Positions 8,399-17,207 are shown, numbered from the stretch's first letter. The stretch is 43,948 bases of DNA from Bacteroidota bacterium (GCA_029567325.1 JAKQLF010000237.1:1-43948), one strand, 5' to 3'. Notes: generated by a model from the sequence alone, not told the origin. Translations and numbers: made by a program.

Positions 8399-9217
8399 AT
8401 GAGAAACTTATTAGCGTTATTGTTTCTTTTAGCGTGGCTTATTCTGGGTTGGTTTTCATATCAGTGTTCAAAAAATTGTAAAGGAGTAGGTGATGCAATG
8501 AGCGTCACCACAGGCGTGGTTGATACCACCGCTAGTGCGGCTGTAGTCAAGGCTACTGGGCCACTGCTTTTCAATTATTCGAGCGGTGATGCAATAACCA
8601 ATGAAGGATGGGCAGCTAGAAAAAAGGAAATTTTAGATGCACTCGGTGCTGACAAACTATTGGAAATTACAGGTTTGTATGGTAAAAATGAGGCAAATAC
8701 AACCACTTTTGAAAACTTGGGATTGGCTCGTGCTGATGCTGCAAGAAAGTTATTTACTGAAATACCAGACGATCGGGTAAGGTTATTATCCAGAATGTTG
8801 GATGGAGACCCAGACAAGGTAAATCCTTTTGAAGCTTGTGACTTTGGGTATAAGGTCAACACTGAAAATGTGAAGGAAGTAGCGGATAAAACCATGATTT
8901 ACTTCCCATTCAATTCTACCAATAAGCTCAACAGCACAGAGGTAGAAAGTTATCTTAAAGATGTGGCTACTCGAGTGAAAACATCTGGGGAAAAAGTTGT
9001 CCTCACCGGTCACACAGACAATGTGGGTGATGATGACAGCAATGTGAAACTTGGGCAAAGAAGATCCAATATTGTAAGGGATTATCTCATCAGTCAAGGC
9101 GTGAGTGCTGCTCAGATCACCGCCAACAGTGCTGGTGAAAGTCAACCTATTGCTACCAACGACACAGATGCAGGAAGACAACAAAATCGCAGAACCGAAC
9201 TTCAAATAATTAAATAA
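8399..9217 (+). CDS. OmpA-family protein, membrane-anchored, no beta-barrel
   Basis: 272 residues. The first ~22 form a hydrophobic anchor (MRNLLALLFLLAWLILGWFS) followed by a Cys-containing stretch without a lipobox. Residues ~58-140 look like a degenerate OmpA-type domain, and residues ~163-272 are a clear OmpA C-terminal peptidoglycan-binding domain with TGHTDNVGDD, LGQRRSNIVRDYL, and terminal NRRTELQI. The family binds meso-diaminopimelate of peptidoglycan through the conserved Asp/Arg. It precedes the HhH protein gene by 23 bases, so the two are very probably co-expressed. Confidence 0.88.
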   Translation: MRNLLALLFLLAWLILGWFSYQCSKNCKGVGDAMSVTTGVVDTTASAAVVKATGPLLFNYSSGDAITNEGWAARKKEILDALGADKLLEITGLYGKNEANTTTFENLGLARADAARKLFTEIPDDRVRLLSRMLDGDPDKVNPFEACDFGYKVNTENVKEVADKTMIYFPFNSTNKLNSTEVESYLKDVATRVKTSGEKVVLTGHTDNVGDDDSNVKLGQRRSNIVRDYLISQGVSAAQITANSAGESQPIATNDTDAGRQQNRRTELQIIK

Positions 9218-9240
9218 TCAACTTATAAAATAATACAATC

Positions 9241-10224
9241 ATGATATTTTTATTCAGTATATGTGACTTTCCATGGTGGCTTTATTGGCTTTTACCATTC
9301 TTATTAGGACTTGGCATTGGCTGGGCTTTGTGGGCAAAGTACAAATCGCAAATAGCGGGGTTGGAGGCTACGATTTCCTCTTTAAACAATAAAATAAAAG
9401 GTCTGGAGTCCAATTTGGCGGAATGCAGATCCAAGACTGCGGATTTTGATGGTGAAATTGCCCTTGCAAAAGGAAGGGTCAGAGAAATGGAAGAAGAAGT
9501 CTCATCACTTAAGGCAAGTATTGCAGCAGGTGGTAGTGCCAGTGGTGCTAGTGTAGATTTGGCCAGTAGTTTTGCTGCAGGAGCCGCAGGGTCTGCTGCT
9601 TCAAATATGGCTTTTGCCGGTGGCGATGATGGTGGTAAATATGCCAAACTAAAAACAAATAATCTTCAGATCATCGAAGGCATTGGTCCTAAAATGGAAG
9701 AAGTACTCAAAGAAAATGGCATTGATTCTTGGAGCGAATTGGCTGCGAAAAGTCCGGAAGAACTCAGAACCATTCTCAACAAGTATGGAGATTCTTACAA
9801 AATAATTGATCCAAGTTCATGGGCTGCCCAAGCAAAAATGGCTGCTGATGGTGACTTCAATGGCTTGGTGTTATTGCAAAAAGACTTGGATGGTGGCGTC
9901 GCAACCGGAACTTCAAGTGATTCAAAATTAGAAAAATTGATGATCAAATTGGGTATCATCAAGTCATATAAACAAGACGATCTCAAAATTGTAGAAGGCA
10001 TAGGCCCCAAAATAGAGGAATTATTACACAATGCTGGCATAAAGACTTGGAAAGCACTTTCTGAGGCAAGTTCAGCAAGTATCAAAGAAATCCTTACTGC
10101 TGCTGGGCCAAACTTTCAGCTTGCTGATCCTGAAACTTGGCCTAAACAAGCCGAACTTGCAGATGCTGGTAAATGGGCAGAATTGGAGGAATATCAAGCA
10201 TTCCTTCAAGGTGGCAAAGGGTAG
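9241..10224 (+). CDS. Membrane-anchored coiled-coil protein with two helix-hairpin-helix domains
   Basis: 327 residues in four parts: an N-terminal membrane helix (residues ~10-28, WWLYWLLPFLLGLGIGWAL); a coiled coil (~32-95); a Gly/Ala/Ser-rich linker (~97-125); and two similar domains (~140-200 and ~245-310). Each domain opens with a helix-hairpin-helix motif, IIEGIGPKMEEVL and IVEGIGPKIEELL, and ends with a DPSSW or DPETW segment followed by AKMAADGD or AELADAGKW. The HhH fold resembles the COG3743/DUF4332 type, normally linked to nucleic-acid or protein binding. Function is unknown. It follows the OmpA gene directly and is followed by a terminator. Confidence 0.8.
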   Translation: MIFLFSICDFPWWLYWLLPFLLGLGIGWALWAKYKSQIAGLEATISSLNNKIKGLESNLAECRSKTADFDGEIALAKGRVREMEEEVSSLKASIAAGGSASGASVDLASSFAAGAAGSAASNMAFAGGDDGGKYAKLKTNNLQIIEGIGPKMEEVLKENGIDSWSELAAKSPEELRTILNKYGDSYKIIDPSSWAAQAKMAADGDFNGLVLLQKDLDGGVATGTSSDSKLEKLMIKLGIIKSYKQDDLKIVEGIGPKIEELLHNAGIKTWKALSEASSASIKEILTAAGPNFQLADPETWPKQAELADAGKWAELEEYQAFLQGGKG

Positions 10225-10271
10225 TAGGGCATAGAGATTTTCATCTCCATCCGTATTCCGACCGATTTTTT

Positions 10272-10323
10272 GAGGGCTTATCGTTAGTTATATTTAACTT
10301 TTGATATGCCCTCTTTTATTTTT
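10272..10323 (+). terminator. Intrinsic terminator of the OmpA/HhH operon
   Basis: GAGGGCTTATC (10272-10282) pairs with GATATGCCCTC (10303-10313) with one mismatch over 11 bp, followed by TTTTATTTTTC. It lies about 50 bases after the HhH gene stop. Confidence 0.75.
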
Positions 10324-10477
10324 CTAATTTAGTTTCCTTATATTCCTGATGACACCGAATAAGCATGGCATGCTTGGGTCTTTAATGGGTAAAAATTCTC
10401 CTAATTTATTTTTTTCAAAGGAAGTCCTATACAAATACCTTTTAATTTTCCTTACATTAGTCATAAATACTAATGAG

Positions 10478-10945
10478 ATGATCCAAAAATTCAAAACTAT
10501 TATCACATGCTTTTTTGTCCTTGCCAATTTGACAATATGCCTGGCTCAAAAGCAAGAAATAGATCATTTATTGGATGCTTGGCATATGGCAGCGACCAAA
10601 GCTGATAGCTTGGCTTATTTTTCTTTGATGGATGACCCTTCTGTTTTTGTAGGAACAGATAGTTTTGAAGTGTGGGAGAAGAAAGCTTTTATATCTTTTG
10701 CAGGTCCTTATTTTGCTAAAGGGAAGGCTTGGTCATTTACCAAAATAACTAGAAATATTTACTTAGACCCTGCGCTGCCAGCAATAGGATGGTTTGATGA
10801 AATGTTGGATACTTGGATGGGCCCTTGTCGAGGATCTGGTTTGGTAGTGAAAAAGGGCAATAAATGGTTGATCAAACATTATGTGCTTTCTGTCACTGTG
10901 CCAAATGATAAAATACAGCAAGTGATAAAGGCTATTGCCGAATAG
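10478..10945 (+). CDS. NTF2-like (SnoaL/DUF4440-type) exported protein
   Basis: 155 residues when started at the ATG at 10478, which opens a signal peptide (MIQKFKTIITCFFVLANLTICLAQ). An upstream in-frame ATG at 10349 would put an uncharged-poor extension ahead of it and overlap the terminator zone. The mature part has the cone-fold pattern: HLLDAWHMAATKAD, SLMDDPSVFVGTD, WFDEMLD, GSGLVVKKGNKWLIKHYVLS. Many such proteins have no known reaction. It converges on the esterase gene with 6 bases between stops. Confidence 0.72.
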   Translation: MIQKFKTIITCFFVLANLTICLAQKQEIDHLLDAWHMAATKADSLAYFSLMDDPSVFVGTDSFEVWEKKAFISFAGPYFAKGKAWSFTKITRNIYLDPALPAIGWFDEMLDTWMGPCRGSGLVVKKGNKWLIKHYVLSVTVPNDKIQQVIKAIAE

Positions 10946-10951
10946 AATGGT

Positions 10952-11698
10952 TTAGATATAGAGAAAATCTACAGCCAGTGGAAATTGTTCACCCCAAAAG
11001 ACTTCCTGATGTTTGCCTTCTGGATTGGTAACATACCTCAAGGTGAGATTGTCTTTTTGAACCAAAATTTCATTGAGTTTATTGACATTTTGTAAGTGTG
11101 TAGGGCTTTCCATACCACCTGCGTACAGATACATCGTAGTTGGTTCATGAAAATTCATAAATTCTGCCTCGTGATAGATTTTATTGGAAACCCACAAACT
11201 TGGAGAAAATATCATCAGTTTGCCAAAAACAGAACTAAAATTAAACCCTGCATACAGGCTGATGAGCCCACCAAGTGAACTTCCTCCAATGCCTGTACTT
11301 TCGCGACCTTTTCGGACCCTGAATCTGGAATCTATCATAGGTTTAAGCGTATGCATCATGAAATTAAGATACAACTCTCCTTCGCTTTCTTTGAATCGTT
11401 GCGTATTATATGGGAGAAGCTCTTTGATTCTCAATTCTCCACCGTGATCAATAGCTACAACAATCAAATCACTGTAACCATGGTCAGCCAATAATTTCAG
11501 TGCTTTGTCAACAGCCCAGTTTCCGTAAGGCGCGTATTCATTAAAAAGATTTTGACCGTCATGCAAGTACAAGACAGCATATTCTTTATCAGTTTGATCA
11601 TAATCATAAGGAAGTAATACAGAAATCCTGCGACTTCTACCCAATTGAGGAATTTCATATGCCTCATCTATGATCTCTATTTTAGGATATCTATTCAT
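10952..11698 (-). CDS. Alpha/beta-hydrolase, esterase D/Fes-like
   Basis: 248 residues of the putative-esterase family (Fes, EstD, antigen 85 fold). Visible features: VLYLHDGQNLF near residue 45 (oxyanion region), nucleophile elbow GGSSLGG with the catalytic Ser, IFSPSLW, and a C-terminal GKHQEVFW bearing the likely catalytic His. No signal peptide. I chose ATG at 11698 over TTG at 11710. Relatives are often annotated as carbohydrate or enterobactin esterases; substrate cannot be assigned here. Confidence 0.85.
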   Translation of the reverse strand: MNRYPKIEIIDEAYEIPQLGRSRRISVLLPYDYDQTDKEYAVLYLHDGQNLFNEYAPYGNWAVDKALKLLADHGYSDLIVVAIDHGGELRIKELLPYNTQRFKESEGELYLNFMMHTLKPMIDSRFRVRKGRESTGIGGSSLGGLISLYAGFNFSSVFGKLMIFSPSLWVSNKIYHEAEFMNFHEPTTMYLYAGGMESPTHLQNVNKLNEILVQKDNLTLRYVTNPEGKHQEVFWGEQFPLAVDFLYI

Positions 11699-11793
11699 TT
11701 CAGGCGTCAAATGTAAAAAATAAGCAGATAAAAAATGATTTACCTCAAGAGAATATCGGCACTCCTTGCACGAATCTACATTTTATCTTATCC

Positions 11794-12816
11794 TTGCAAT
11801 TCAAACATATTTTTGGCATTTTGAGAGAAAACTTAAAGAAATACAACACTTTTGGTATTAGTGTTTTTTGTAATAATATCTTTGATGTATATACAGAATC
11901 AGATTTTGCAGACTTTGTAAAATTGGCTAAAAGACCTTATCGCATACTCGGTGGGGGTTCTAATGTGTTGCTTACTCAAGATCTGAATGAAGATATTCTA
12001 GTCAATAAAATCAAAGGCATCAAAATCATCGAAGAAGGTGATGAAGAGGTGCTCATCGAAGTAGGTGGTGGCGAGATCTGGCATCAACTCGTCATGTGGA
12101 GTGCAGCTCACAATCTAGGCGGCATAGAAAATATGGCACTCATACCAGGTAGTGTAGGGGCAGCCCCAATTCAAAATATTGGAGCGTATGGCATTGAACA
12201 AAAGGATGCATTTGTTTCCCTCAGGGCTGTAGATAGAAGCACAGGGAATATTGTCTGGTTTTCTAAAGAAGAGTGTCGATTTGGATACCGTGATTCTATT
12301 TTTAAGAATGAAGCTAAAGACAAGTACATCATTGTCGCTGTACAATATTTATTGCAGAAAAATACCCAACCTGAAATGGGTTATAAAGACGTAAAGGAAT
12401 TGCTCAGTGAAAGAGGTATAAAGCAACCTACTGTCCTCGAGCTAGCACAAGCCGTCATAGACATCAGAGAAGCAAAATTACCAAATCCTAGCGTGATTGG
12501 TAATGCTGGGAGTTTTTTTAAAAACCCAGTTATATCCTTAGAAAATTTTGAAAGTTTAAAAAATACTTTTCCTGAAATTCCAAATTATCCTGCTGGAGAG
12601 GGACAAATAAAATTGGCCGCGGCTTGGTTGATAGATCAATGCGGCTATAAAGGTAAAAGACATGGCAATACTGGTTCTTATCAAAATCAAGCCTTAGTCA
12701 TTGTCAATCACGGCGGTGCAACAGGAACAGAAATATGGGAATATGCACAAATGATTCAACAGGATGTAAAAACAAAGTTTGGAGTCGAGTTGGAGGCAGA
12801 AGTGAATGTGTGGTGA
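11794..12816 (+). CDS. murB: UDP-N-acetylmuramate dehydrogenase
   Basis: The FAD enzyme that reduces enolpyruvyl-UDP-GlcNAc to UDP-MurNAc in peptidoglycan synthesis. Motifs: YNTFGI near the N terminus, LGGGSNVLL, PGSVGAAPIQNIGAYG (FAD), FGYRDSIFK, and GNAGSFFKNP carrying the proton-donor Ser near residue 240. It ends in AEVNVW with the catalytic Glu. There is no ATG: the ORF begins with TTG at 11794, and another TTG at 11821 (LRENLKKYNTFGI) fits equally well. A near-consensus -7 (TATCCTTG, 11789-11796) would favour 11821. Length fits a type I MurB. Confidence 0.93.
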   Translation: MQFKHIFGILRENLKKYNTFGISVFCNNIFDVYTESDFADFVKLAKRPYRILGGGSNVLLTQDLNEDILVNKIKGIKIIEEGDEEVLIEVGGGEIWHQLVMWSAAHNLGGIENMALIPGSVGAAPIQNIGAYGIEQKDAFVSLRAVDRSTGNIVWFSKEECRFGYRDSIFKNEAKDKYIIVAVQYLLQKNTQPEMGYKDVKELLSERGIKQPTVLELAQAVIDIREAKLPNPSVIGNAGSFFKNPVISLENFESLKNTFPEIPNYPAGEGQIKLAAAWLIDQCGYKGKRHGNTGSYQNQALVIVNHGGATGTEIWEYAQMIQQDVKTKFGVELEAEVNVW

Positions 12817-12919
12817 ATTCTATCCCTTGCTGTAACTTGGAAATTAGTCAATTCATTTTGCTTAGTTCTCGTAGCTCGTGGCAATTACACAATTCTCCAA
12901 GAATTCGCGTTCACAGCAA

Positions 12920-12973
12920 TTGAAAACTGATTGCTGAAAACTGAAAACTGAAAGCTGACAGCTGACACCTGAT
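12920..12973. repeat. Dispersed CTGAAAA/CTGACAG-type heptad repeat, copy 2
   Basis: A run of CTGAAAA, CTGAAAG, CTGACAG and CTGACAC units between murB and the stop of the leftward membrane-protein gene at 12976. It shares a 23-base identical core with the copy at 4071-4115, in opposite orientation. As there, it sits at gene 3' ends. Confidence 0.7.
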
Positions 12974-12975
12974 TC

Positions 12976-13413
12976 CTACATCCAAGCACTACCATAAGGC
13001 CCACCCGGCCAAGGAATACCAGCCAAGATTGCAACCAAAGCAAGGATAAAAAAGATTGCAATGGTCTTAGCGCTCTTCTCAGGCGCTTGCTTTTTAGCTC
13101 TGATGTATCCCACTGAGATCAAAATAATGGCCAACAACATCATAGAAATATGCTCAACCAAAAAGAATCTCGCAACTGCATCTTTCATAGCTGCACCACT
13201 AAAAACTACTTTCGGACTGATAAAATACAAGATAAGTCCCAAAAGCAATTGAGTGTGAGCAGAGATAAAAGTAAAAAGAGCCAACTTCTTATGTTCTTCC
13301 CAAAATGGTTTTTTACCCACCCATTTTACCAAAGCAAAAACGATGCTCAATACAAGAAATAACAAAAGAATCCATCTGATTCCAGAGTGTGCGTGAACGA
13401 GGAAGTTGTACAT
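12976..13413 (-). CDS. Small four-helix membrane protein, possible cytochrome b-like
   Basis: 145 residues with four predicted membrane helices (roughly 10-30, 45-65, 85-105, 115-135). His residues are placed in or beside helices: HAHSGIRW in helix 1, SAHTQLLLG in helix 2, VEHISMM in helix 3. This pattern, and the HAHSGIRW start, resembles a widespread Bacteroidota family often labelled 'cytochrome B', in which the His may bind haem; that binding is inferred. The C terminus ends PWPGGPYGSAWM. It lies 118 bases downstream of crtZ on the same strand. Confidence 0.7.
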   Translation of the reverse strand: MYNFLVHAHSGIRWILLLFLVLSIVFALVKWVGKKPFWEEHKKLALFTFISAHTQLLLGLILYFISPKVVFSGAAMKDAVARFFLVEHISMMLLAIILISVGYIRAKKQAPEKSAKTIAIFFILALVAILAGIPWPGGPYGSAWM

Positions 13414-13531
13414 AATTTAATGTAAAATTGGTGAATAAAAGCAAAGATAAGTTTTCAAAAGGTATTTATATACCATTATCAACTTTAAGCTATTGGGTTA
13501 AGTTATATTCAAATCAAACTTTACAGAAGAT

Positions 13532-14011
13532 TTATTCTGTACCTTCAGTTTTAACCGTTCTCTTCTTAAAGTATTTTGAATTTACAATCAATAATCCAAA
13601 GCTTTCGCAATCTTCTTTGGTAGATTTGGTATGATGTGCACCATGTGCTCTGAGAATTGCTCTACTATATTTTGTATCTAGTTGTTTAAACCATTTGAAT
13701 CGCTGATGGATATATACATCATGTATCAAGAAATAGATGAGGCCATAAATGGATATACCGACACCAATGTAAAACAACCACCAAAGGGAAGGTACAAATG
13801 AACCCAACATGTAGCTCAAGGCACTAGGTATGGCAAAAACCAAAAAGAAAAGATCATTTTTCTCAAAGAAACCTTCTTTTTCAAAATGCGGTTTATGATG
13901 ATCCTCATGCCAAACCCATAACCAGCCGTGCATCAGATATTTATGGGCAAACCAGGCAATGAATTCCATACCAAATACAGTGAGAATGACGATGATAATT
14001 TTCAGAAACAT
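13532..14011 (-). CDS. crtZ: Beta-carotene hydroxylase (CrtZ type)
   Basis: 159-residue membrane di-iron hydroxylase that adds 3-hydroxyl groups to beta-carotene-type carotenoids. All four His clusters of the CrtZ subgroup of the fatty-acid-hydroxylase superfamily are present: HKYLMH (23-28), HEDHH (35-39), HDVYIH and HGAHH. Three or four hydrophobic helices surround them. Length is typical. No other carotenoid gene is in the window, but many Bacteroidota make zeaxanthin- or flexirubin-type pigments. Confidence 0.9.
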   Translation of the reverse strand: MFLKIIIVILTVFGMEFIAWFAHKYLMHGWLWVWHEDHHKPHFEKEGFFEKNDLFFLVFAIPSALSYMLGSFVPSLWWLFYIGVGISIYGLIYFLIHDVYIHQRFKWFKQLDTKYSRAILRAHGAHHTKSTKEDCESFGLLIVNSKYFKKRTVKTEGTE

Positions 14012-14161
14012 TTTTTATTTCGACTTTTATATATGTAAAACTAAAAAAAACGGCCAAAGTTTTTGATTAATACTTTTTTGTTTTTGCACTTGGATTTTAT
14101 ATAATGATCATATTTGCCTAAAGACCTGCCATAAGTCTTTTGTCAATATGATTCTAAAGAG

Positions 14162-14347
14162 GGGTGCATTTCATCACTTCTTAAATTTGTAGTTGGGATT
14201 TTGTCATGATTTTTGGAAGCTTCGCCAAAAATCCCGCCAAAATCATATTCACTTTTCATTTTTCGCCATGGACTTCATCCATGGTTATCAATATTTAACC
14301 CCTTTGGGCCCTCTGGGGTATTTAAAACGAAGTGATGAAATGCAGCC
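14162..14347. mobile_element. MITE-like element with 19-bp terminal inverted repeats
   Basis: A 186-bp non-coding element. Left end GGGTGCATTTCATCACTTC (14162-14180) and right end GAAGTGATGAAATGCAGCC (14329-14347) are inverted repeats matching at 18 of 19 positions. The 8 bases CTAAAGAG flank it on both sides as a direct repeat (14154-14161 and 14348-14355), the expected target-site duplication. Inside are three hairpins: GATTTTTGG/CCAAAAATC (14208-14233), CCATGG/CCATGG (14266-14284) and ACCCC/GGGGT (14298-14319). No ORF, so it must be moved by a transposase elsewhere. It lies between crtZ and the glycosyltransferase gene. Confidence 0.85.
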
Positions 14348-14376
14348 CTAAAGAGTCAATTTATGAAAGATACAAT

Positions 14377-15945
14377 TTATTTTTTACCTTCTACAACCCA
14401 CATAGTAGCACCTTCACCATTTGGAAAGGTGTCAATTAGATTGAATTTTTCTATATAAGTAGAGTCAATGATGTAATAAGGCGCCACAGTCATTGATGAA
14501 TCATAAGAAAGAATTACTTTATTTTCCATCATCATGTAAATACTATTGACCCTGTTCATGCTCGAACTTCCATAAATTTTGATATCTGGTCCATATGTTT
14601 TCGCTATTCTGATTGATTCTGACTTCACAACAACGGAGTCTCTGTTCATAGCTCTCACAGGTAAAACAAAAATGTCAAATCCAATCCTCAAAACCAAAAT
14701 CATAATGACGAGTAAAATGGGTCTCAAAGGCTGATTGATAAAATAATAATAAGAGACCAAAACAAGGCTGCTCACAATGATAAACATTTTGATTTCCCAA
14801 TGTGAGATCAAGTCTATTTTTGAATTGAAAATTCCCAAGGCGATCACAAATGGTATCGTAAAAGCAATGCCTTTAAACAGAATTCGCAATGTTTTGAGCC
14901 TCCAATGGTGGTCCTGTACTTCAAACTCATATAAAAAAATCCAGATAGTAAAGATAAGCGGGATGAGCATGAGGATATACCTTGGAAATACTTCCGCTGA
15001 GGTCCAGTAAACCATATAATTTGTCAAGGCAGAAAGCGTGCAGTACCATATATATTTATTGCTTTTGAGAATGGCAACGATGTCTTTTCTGATGGCCAAT
15101 ATTCCAAAAATAGACCATGGTAAGAAGTGATAAATGTTTTCAAAAGGATATGTAATGAAATGTTTGAAAACATCGGACCATTCATTTTTCACTACAGTAC
15201 GAATAGCGGCCTCTTCTAGCAAAGGTGCCATTGCGTCTTTCGCAGTAATATAGTTGTTGTAGAAAAAAAAGTAAGTTCCTAGAAGCAGTCCACCTGTCAA
15301 TAAACCTGCAACCATACCCCAGGATAATATTTTTTTCCACGCTCCCAAAGTGAAATGCAGGCACAGTATATTAAAAATAAAAAAATGGATCGTAGGTAAA
15401 CCTTTGAGCATAAAACCAACAGCAGATAAAATGCACATCGCAAAATAAGCCTGTTGCCATTTATCTTTGGACGCCAAAACATAAGTGCCAATGATCATGG
15501 TGTAAGTCACCATAGAAAAAAATATATCTATCAAACCCAGGAAGGAGTCATAAAATATCATTCGCCCACATGTCAAAAACATCAAAGCTAGCAAAACACT
15601 ATGTTTTCTAAATACGAAGCGTCTTTTGTTGAAAAGGTAAATGATGTAAGTAAATATGACCGTAAAAATGACGGTTGGTATTCTGGAGGAAAGTTCTGAA
15701 ACCTCGCCAAAAATCCGATAAAAAAATATGAGAACCCAGTTGTATAAAGGTGGTTTTGAAAAATAAAATGCTCCGTTGATTTTGGGTACCAAATAGTTTC
15801 CGCTGAGCATCATCTCATAGGCAACAATTGCTCTGATGGCTTCATCACCAATAAATGGAACACTATCAATATTGATGACAAATGCTGGAATGCATAGGGC
15901 TACGGCAAACCAAACCCACCAACCATATGTCTCATTTCTTTTCAA
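14377..15945 (-). CDS. GT39-family (ArnT/PMT-like) glycosyltransferase
   Basis: About 522 residues with roughly 11-12 membrane helices and a short soluble C-terminal domain. The N-terminal loop has the family pattern: FIGDEAIRAIVAYEMMLSG with the Asp-Glu pair, then YFSKPPLYNW. Such enzymes use polyprenyl-phosphate sugars to modify lipid A, proteins or glycans in the outer leaflet of the inner membrane; the acceptor is unknown. No ATG fits: I propose TTG at 15945, whose bases overlap the TGA of the upstream M16 gene as TTGA, implying translational coupling. An earlier non-ATG start at 16002 would overlap M16 by 61 bases. Confidence 0.85.
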   Translation of the reverse strand: MKRNETYGWWVWFAVALCIPAFVINIDSVPFIGDEAIRAIVAYEMMLSGNYLVPKINGAFYFSKPPLYNWVLIFFYRIFGEVSELSSRIPTVIFTVIFTYIIYLFNKRRFVFRKHSVLLALMFLTCGRMIFYDSFLGLIDIFFSMVTYTMIIGTYVLASKDKWQQAYFAMCILSAVGFMLKGLPTIHFFIFNILCLHFTLGAWKKILSWGMVAGLLTGGLLLGTYFFFYNNYITAKDAMAPLLEEAAIRTVVKNEWSDVFKHFITYPFENIYHFLPWSIFGILAIRKDIVAILKSNKYIWYCTLSALTNYMVYWTSAEVFPRYILMLIPLIFTIWIFLYEFEVQDHHWRLKTLRILFKGIAFTIPFVIALGIFNSKIDLISHWEIKMFIIVSSLVLVSYYYFINQPLRPILLVIMILVLRIGFDIFVLPVRAMNRDSVVVKSESIRIAKTYGPDIKIYGSSSMNRVNSIYMMMENKVILSYDSSMTVAPYYIIDSTYIEKFNLIDTFPNGEGATMWVVEGKK

Positions 15946-17207
15946 CCTTCGATCGGTGCTGTCTCCAATACATCCAATGGGAAGTAGTATAATTGGCCAC
16001 AATTTTCAAGTTGGAAGATTTCATTGCTGATGCGCAGAATATCGGCTGTAGTGACTTTGTTGTACATTTCTGCTTCCGTATTGATGAGGTCAAGGTCACC
16101 CAGGTATTCATAATAAGCTAAACTCATAGCCTTGCTCAAAACACTGGTTTCTGAAAAAACAAGATTACTCTCTGTTTTATTCTTTATTTTCAGCAATTCA
16201 GTCTCAGAAACTGCATTTGTTTTGAGGGCTTCTAGTTCTTCCCAAATAGCGGCAACCGCCATTGGCATTTCAGTATCCTCCATCAATTTGCCTTCGATGA
16301 CAAATGCGCCTTCATCAGTTGTGCCAGAAATATAGGCATCGATATTCGAAAAAAGCTCTTTCTCTTTGACCAATGTTTGGAAAAATCTCGACGATCTTCC
16401 ACTACTTAAGATGTCTGAAATGAGGTCTGCGGGATAATAATCCGGATGCATTCTTGCCTGCATTTTGAATGCCATTACTATGGATTTGCTGGGGACATTG
16501 GCTTTGATAGAAAGGGAGTTTGTCACTTCCGATTTTGGAAATTCACTTTTGATAACAAGAGGTTTTGGTGGATTGGTAATTTGTCCAAACCATTTTTCTA
16601 CCAAATCAAATGTTTTAGGAATGTCTATATTTCCGCAGATAGATAAAATGGCATTTTCTGTCCTATAATGAAGGTCAAAAAATTCTTGAACATCCGCAAG
16701 AGTAGCTGCAGCAATGTGTTTGATCTCTTTACCTATGGTTGGCCAGTTATATCCATGATCAGGATAAAGCATGGCTGAAATGTGGTGCCACATATCACCA
16801 TAGGGTTCATTTAAGCATGTTTCCTTAAATTCTTCAATGACTACTTTCTTCTGTGTTTTCAGGGTTTTCTCAGTAAATTTCATTTTACTCATCCTATCAG
16901 CCTCCAACCATAAAGCAACTTCCAAGTTCTCAAGAGGCACCACATCGTAGTAATTGGTGATGTCAGAATTGGTGAAAGCATTGTTTTCTCCACCTGCTAG
17001 TTGTATAGGTTTGTCAAAATCTTTTACATTTTCAGTGCCACCAAACATCAGGTGCTCAAACAAATGTGAAAAACCTGTCCTGCCCGGATCTTCATCTTTG
17101 GAACCAACAGAATAAAGTATATTTATGGCCACCATTGGTGTGCTCTCGTCTTTATGTAAAACAACTCTCAGGCCGTTGGCAAGTATTTTCTTTTCGTATG
17201 TAACCAT
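15942..17207 (-). CDS. M16 family zinc metallopeptidase
   Basis: 421 residues, the size of a single-chain M16B peptidase. The inverted zinc motif HLFEH is at 48-52, followed by GGTENVKDFD and ENNAFTNSDITNYY, and the third zinc ligand Glu lies in the EFKETCLNEPYG region. It has no signal peptide and is probably cytoplasmic, clearing short or misfolded peptides. ATG at 17207 overlaps the stop of aat (TAATG), and its own stop overlaps the next gene (TTGA), giving a tight three-gene unit. Homologues are often paired with a second inactive M16; none is seen here. Confidence 0.9.
   Translation of the reverse strand: MVTYEKKILANGLRVVLHKDESTPMVAINILYSVGSKDEDPGRTGFSHLFEHLMFGGTENVKDFDKPIQLAGGENNAFTNSDITNYYDVVPLENLEVALWLEADRMSKMKFTEKTLKTQKKVVIEEFKETCLNEPYGDMWHHISAMLYPDHGYNWPTIGKEIKHIAAATLADVQEFFDLHYRTENAILSICGNIDIPKTFDLVEKWFGQITNPPKPLVIKSEFPKSEVTNSLSIKANVPSKSIVMAFKMQARMHPDYYPADLISDILSSGRSSRFFQTLVKEKELFSNIDAYISGTTDEGAFVIEGKLMEDTEMPMAVAAIWEELEALKTNAVSETELLKIKNKTESNLVFSETSVLSKAMSLAYYEYLGDLDLINTEAEMYNKVTTADILRISNEIFQLENCGQLYYFPLDVLETAPIEG

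Noticed and set aside
11708-11715. Minus-strand TACATTTG just before the esterase gene
   Set aside because: Only 10 bases from the ATG and without a -33 element; not convincing as a promoter.
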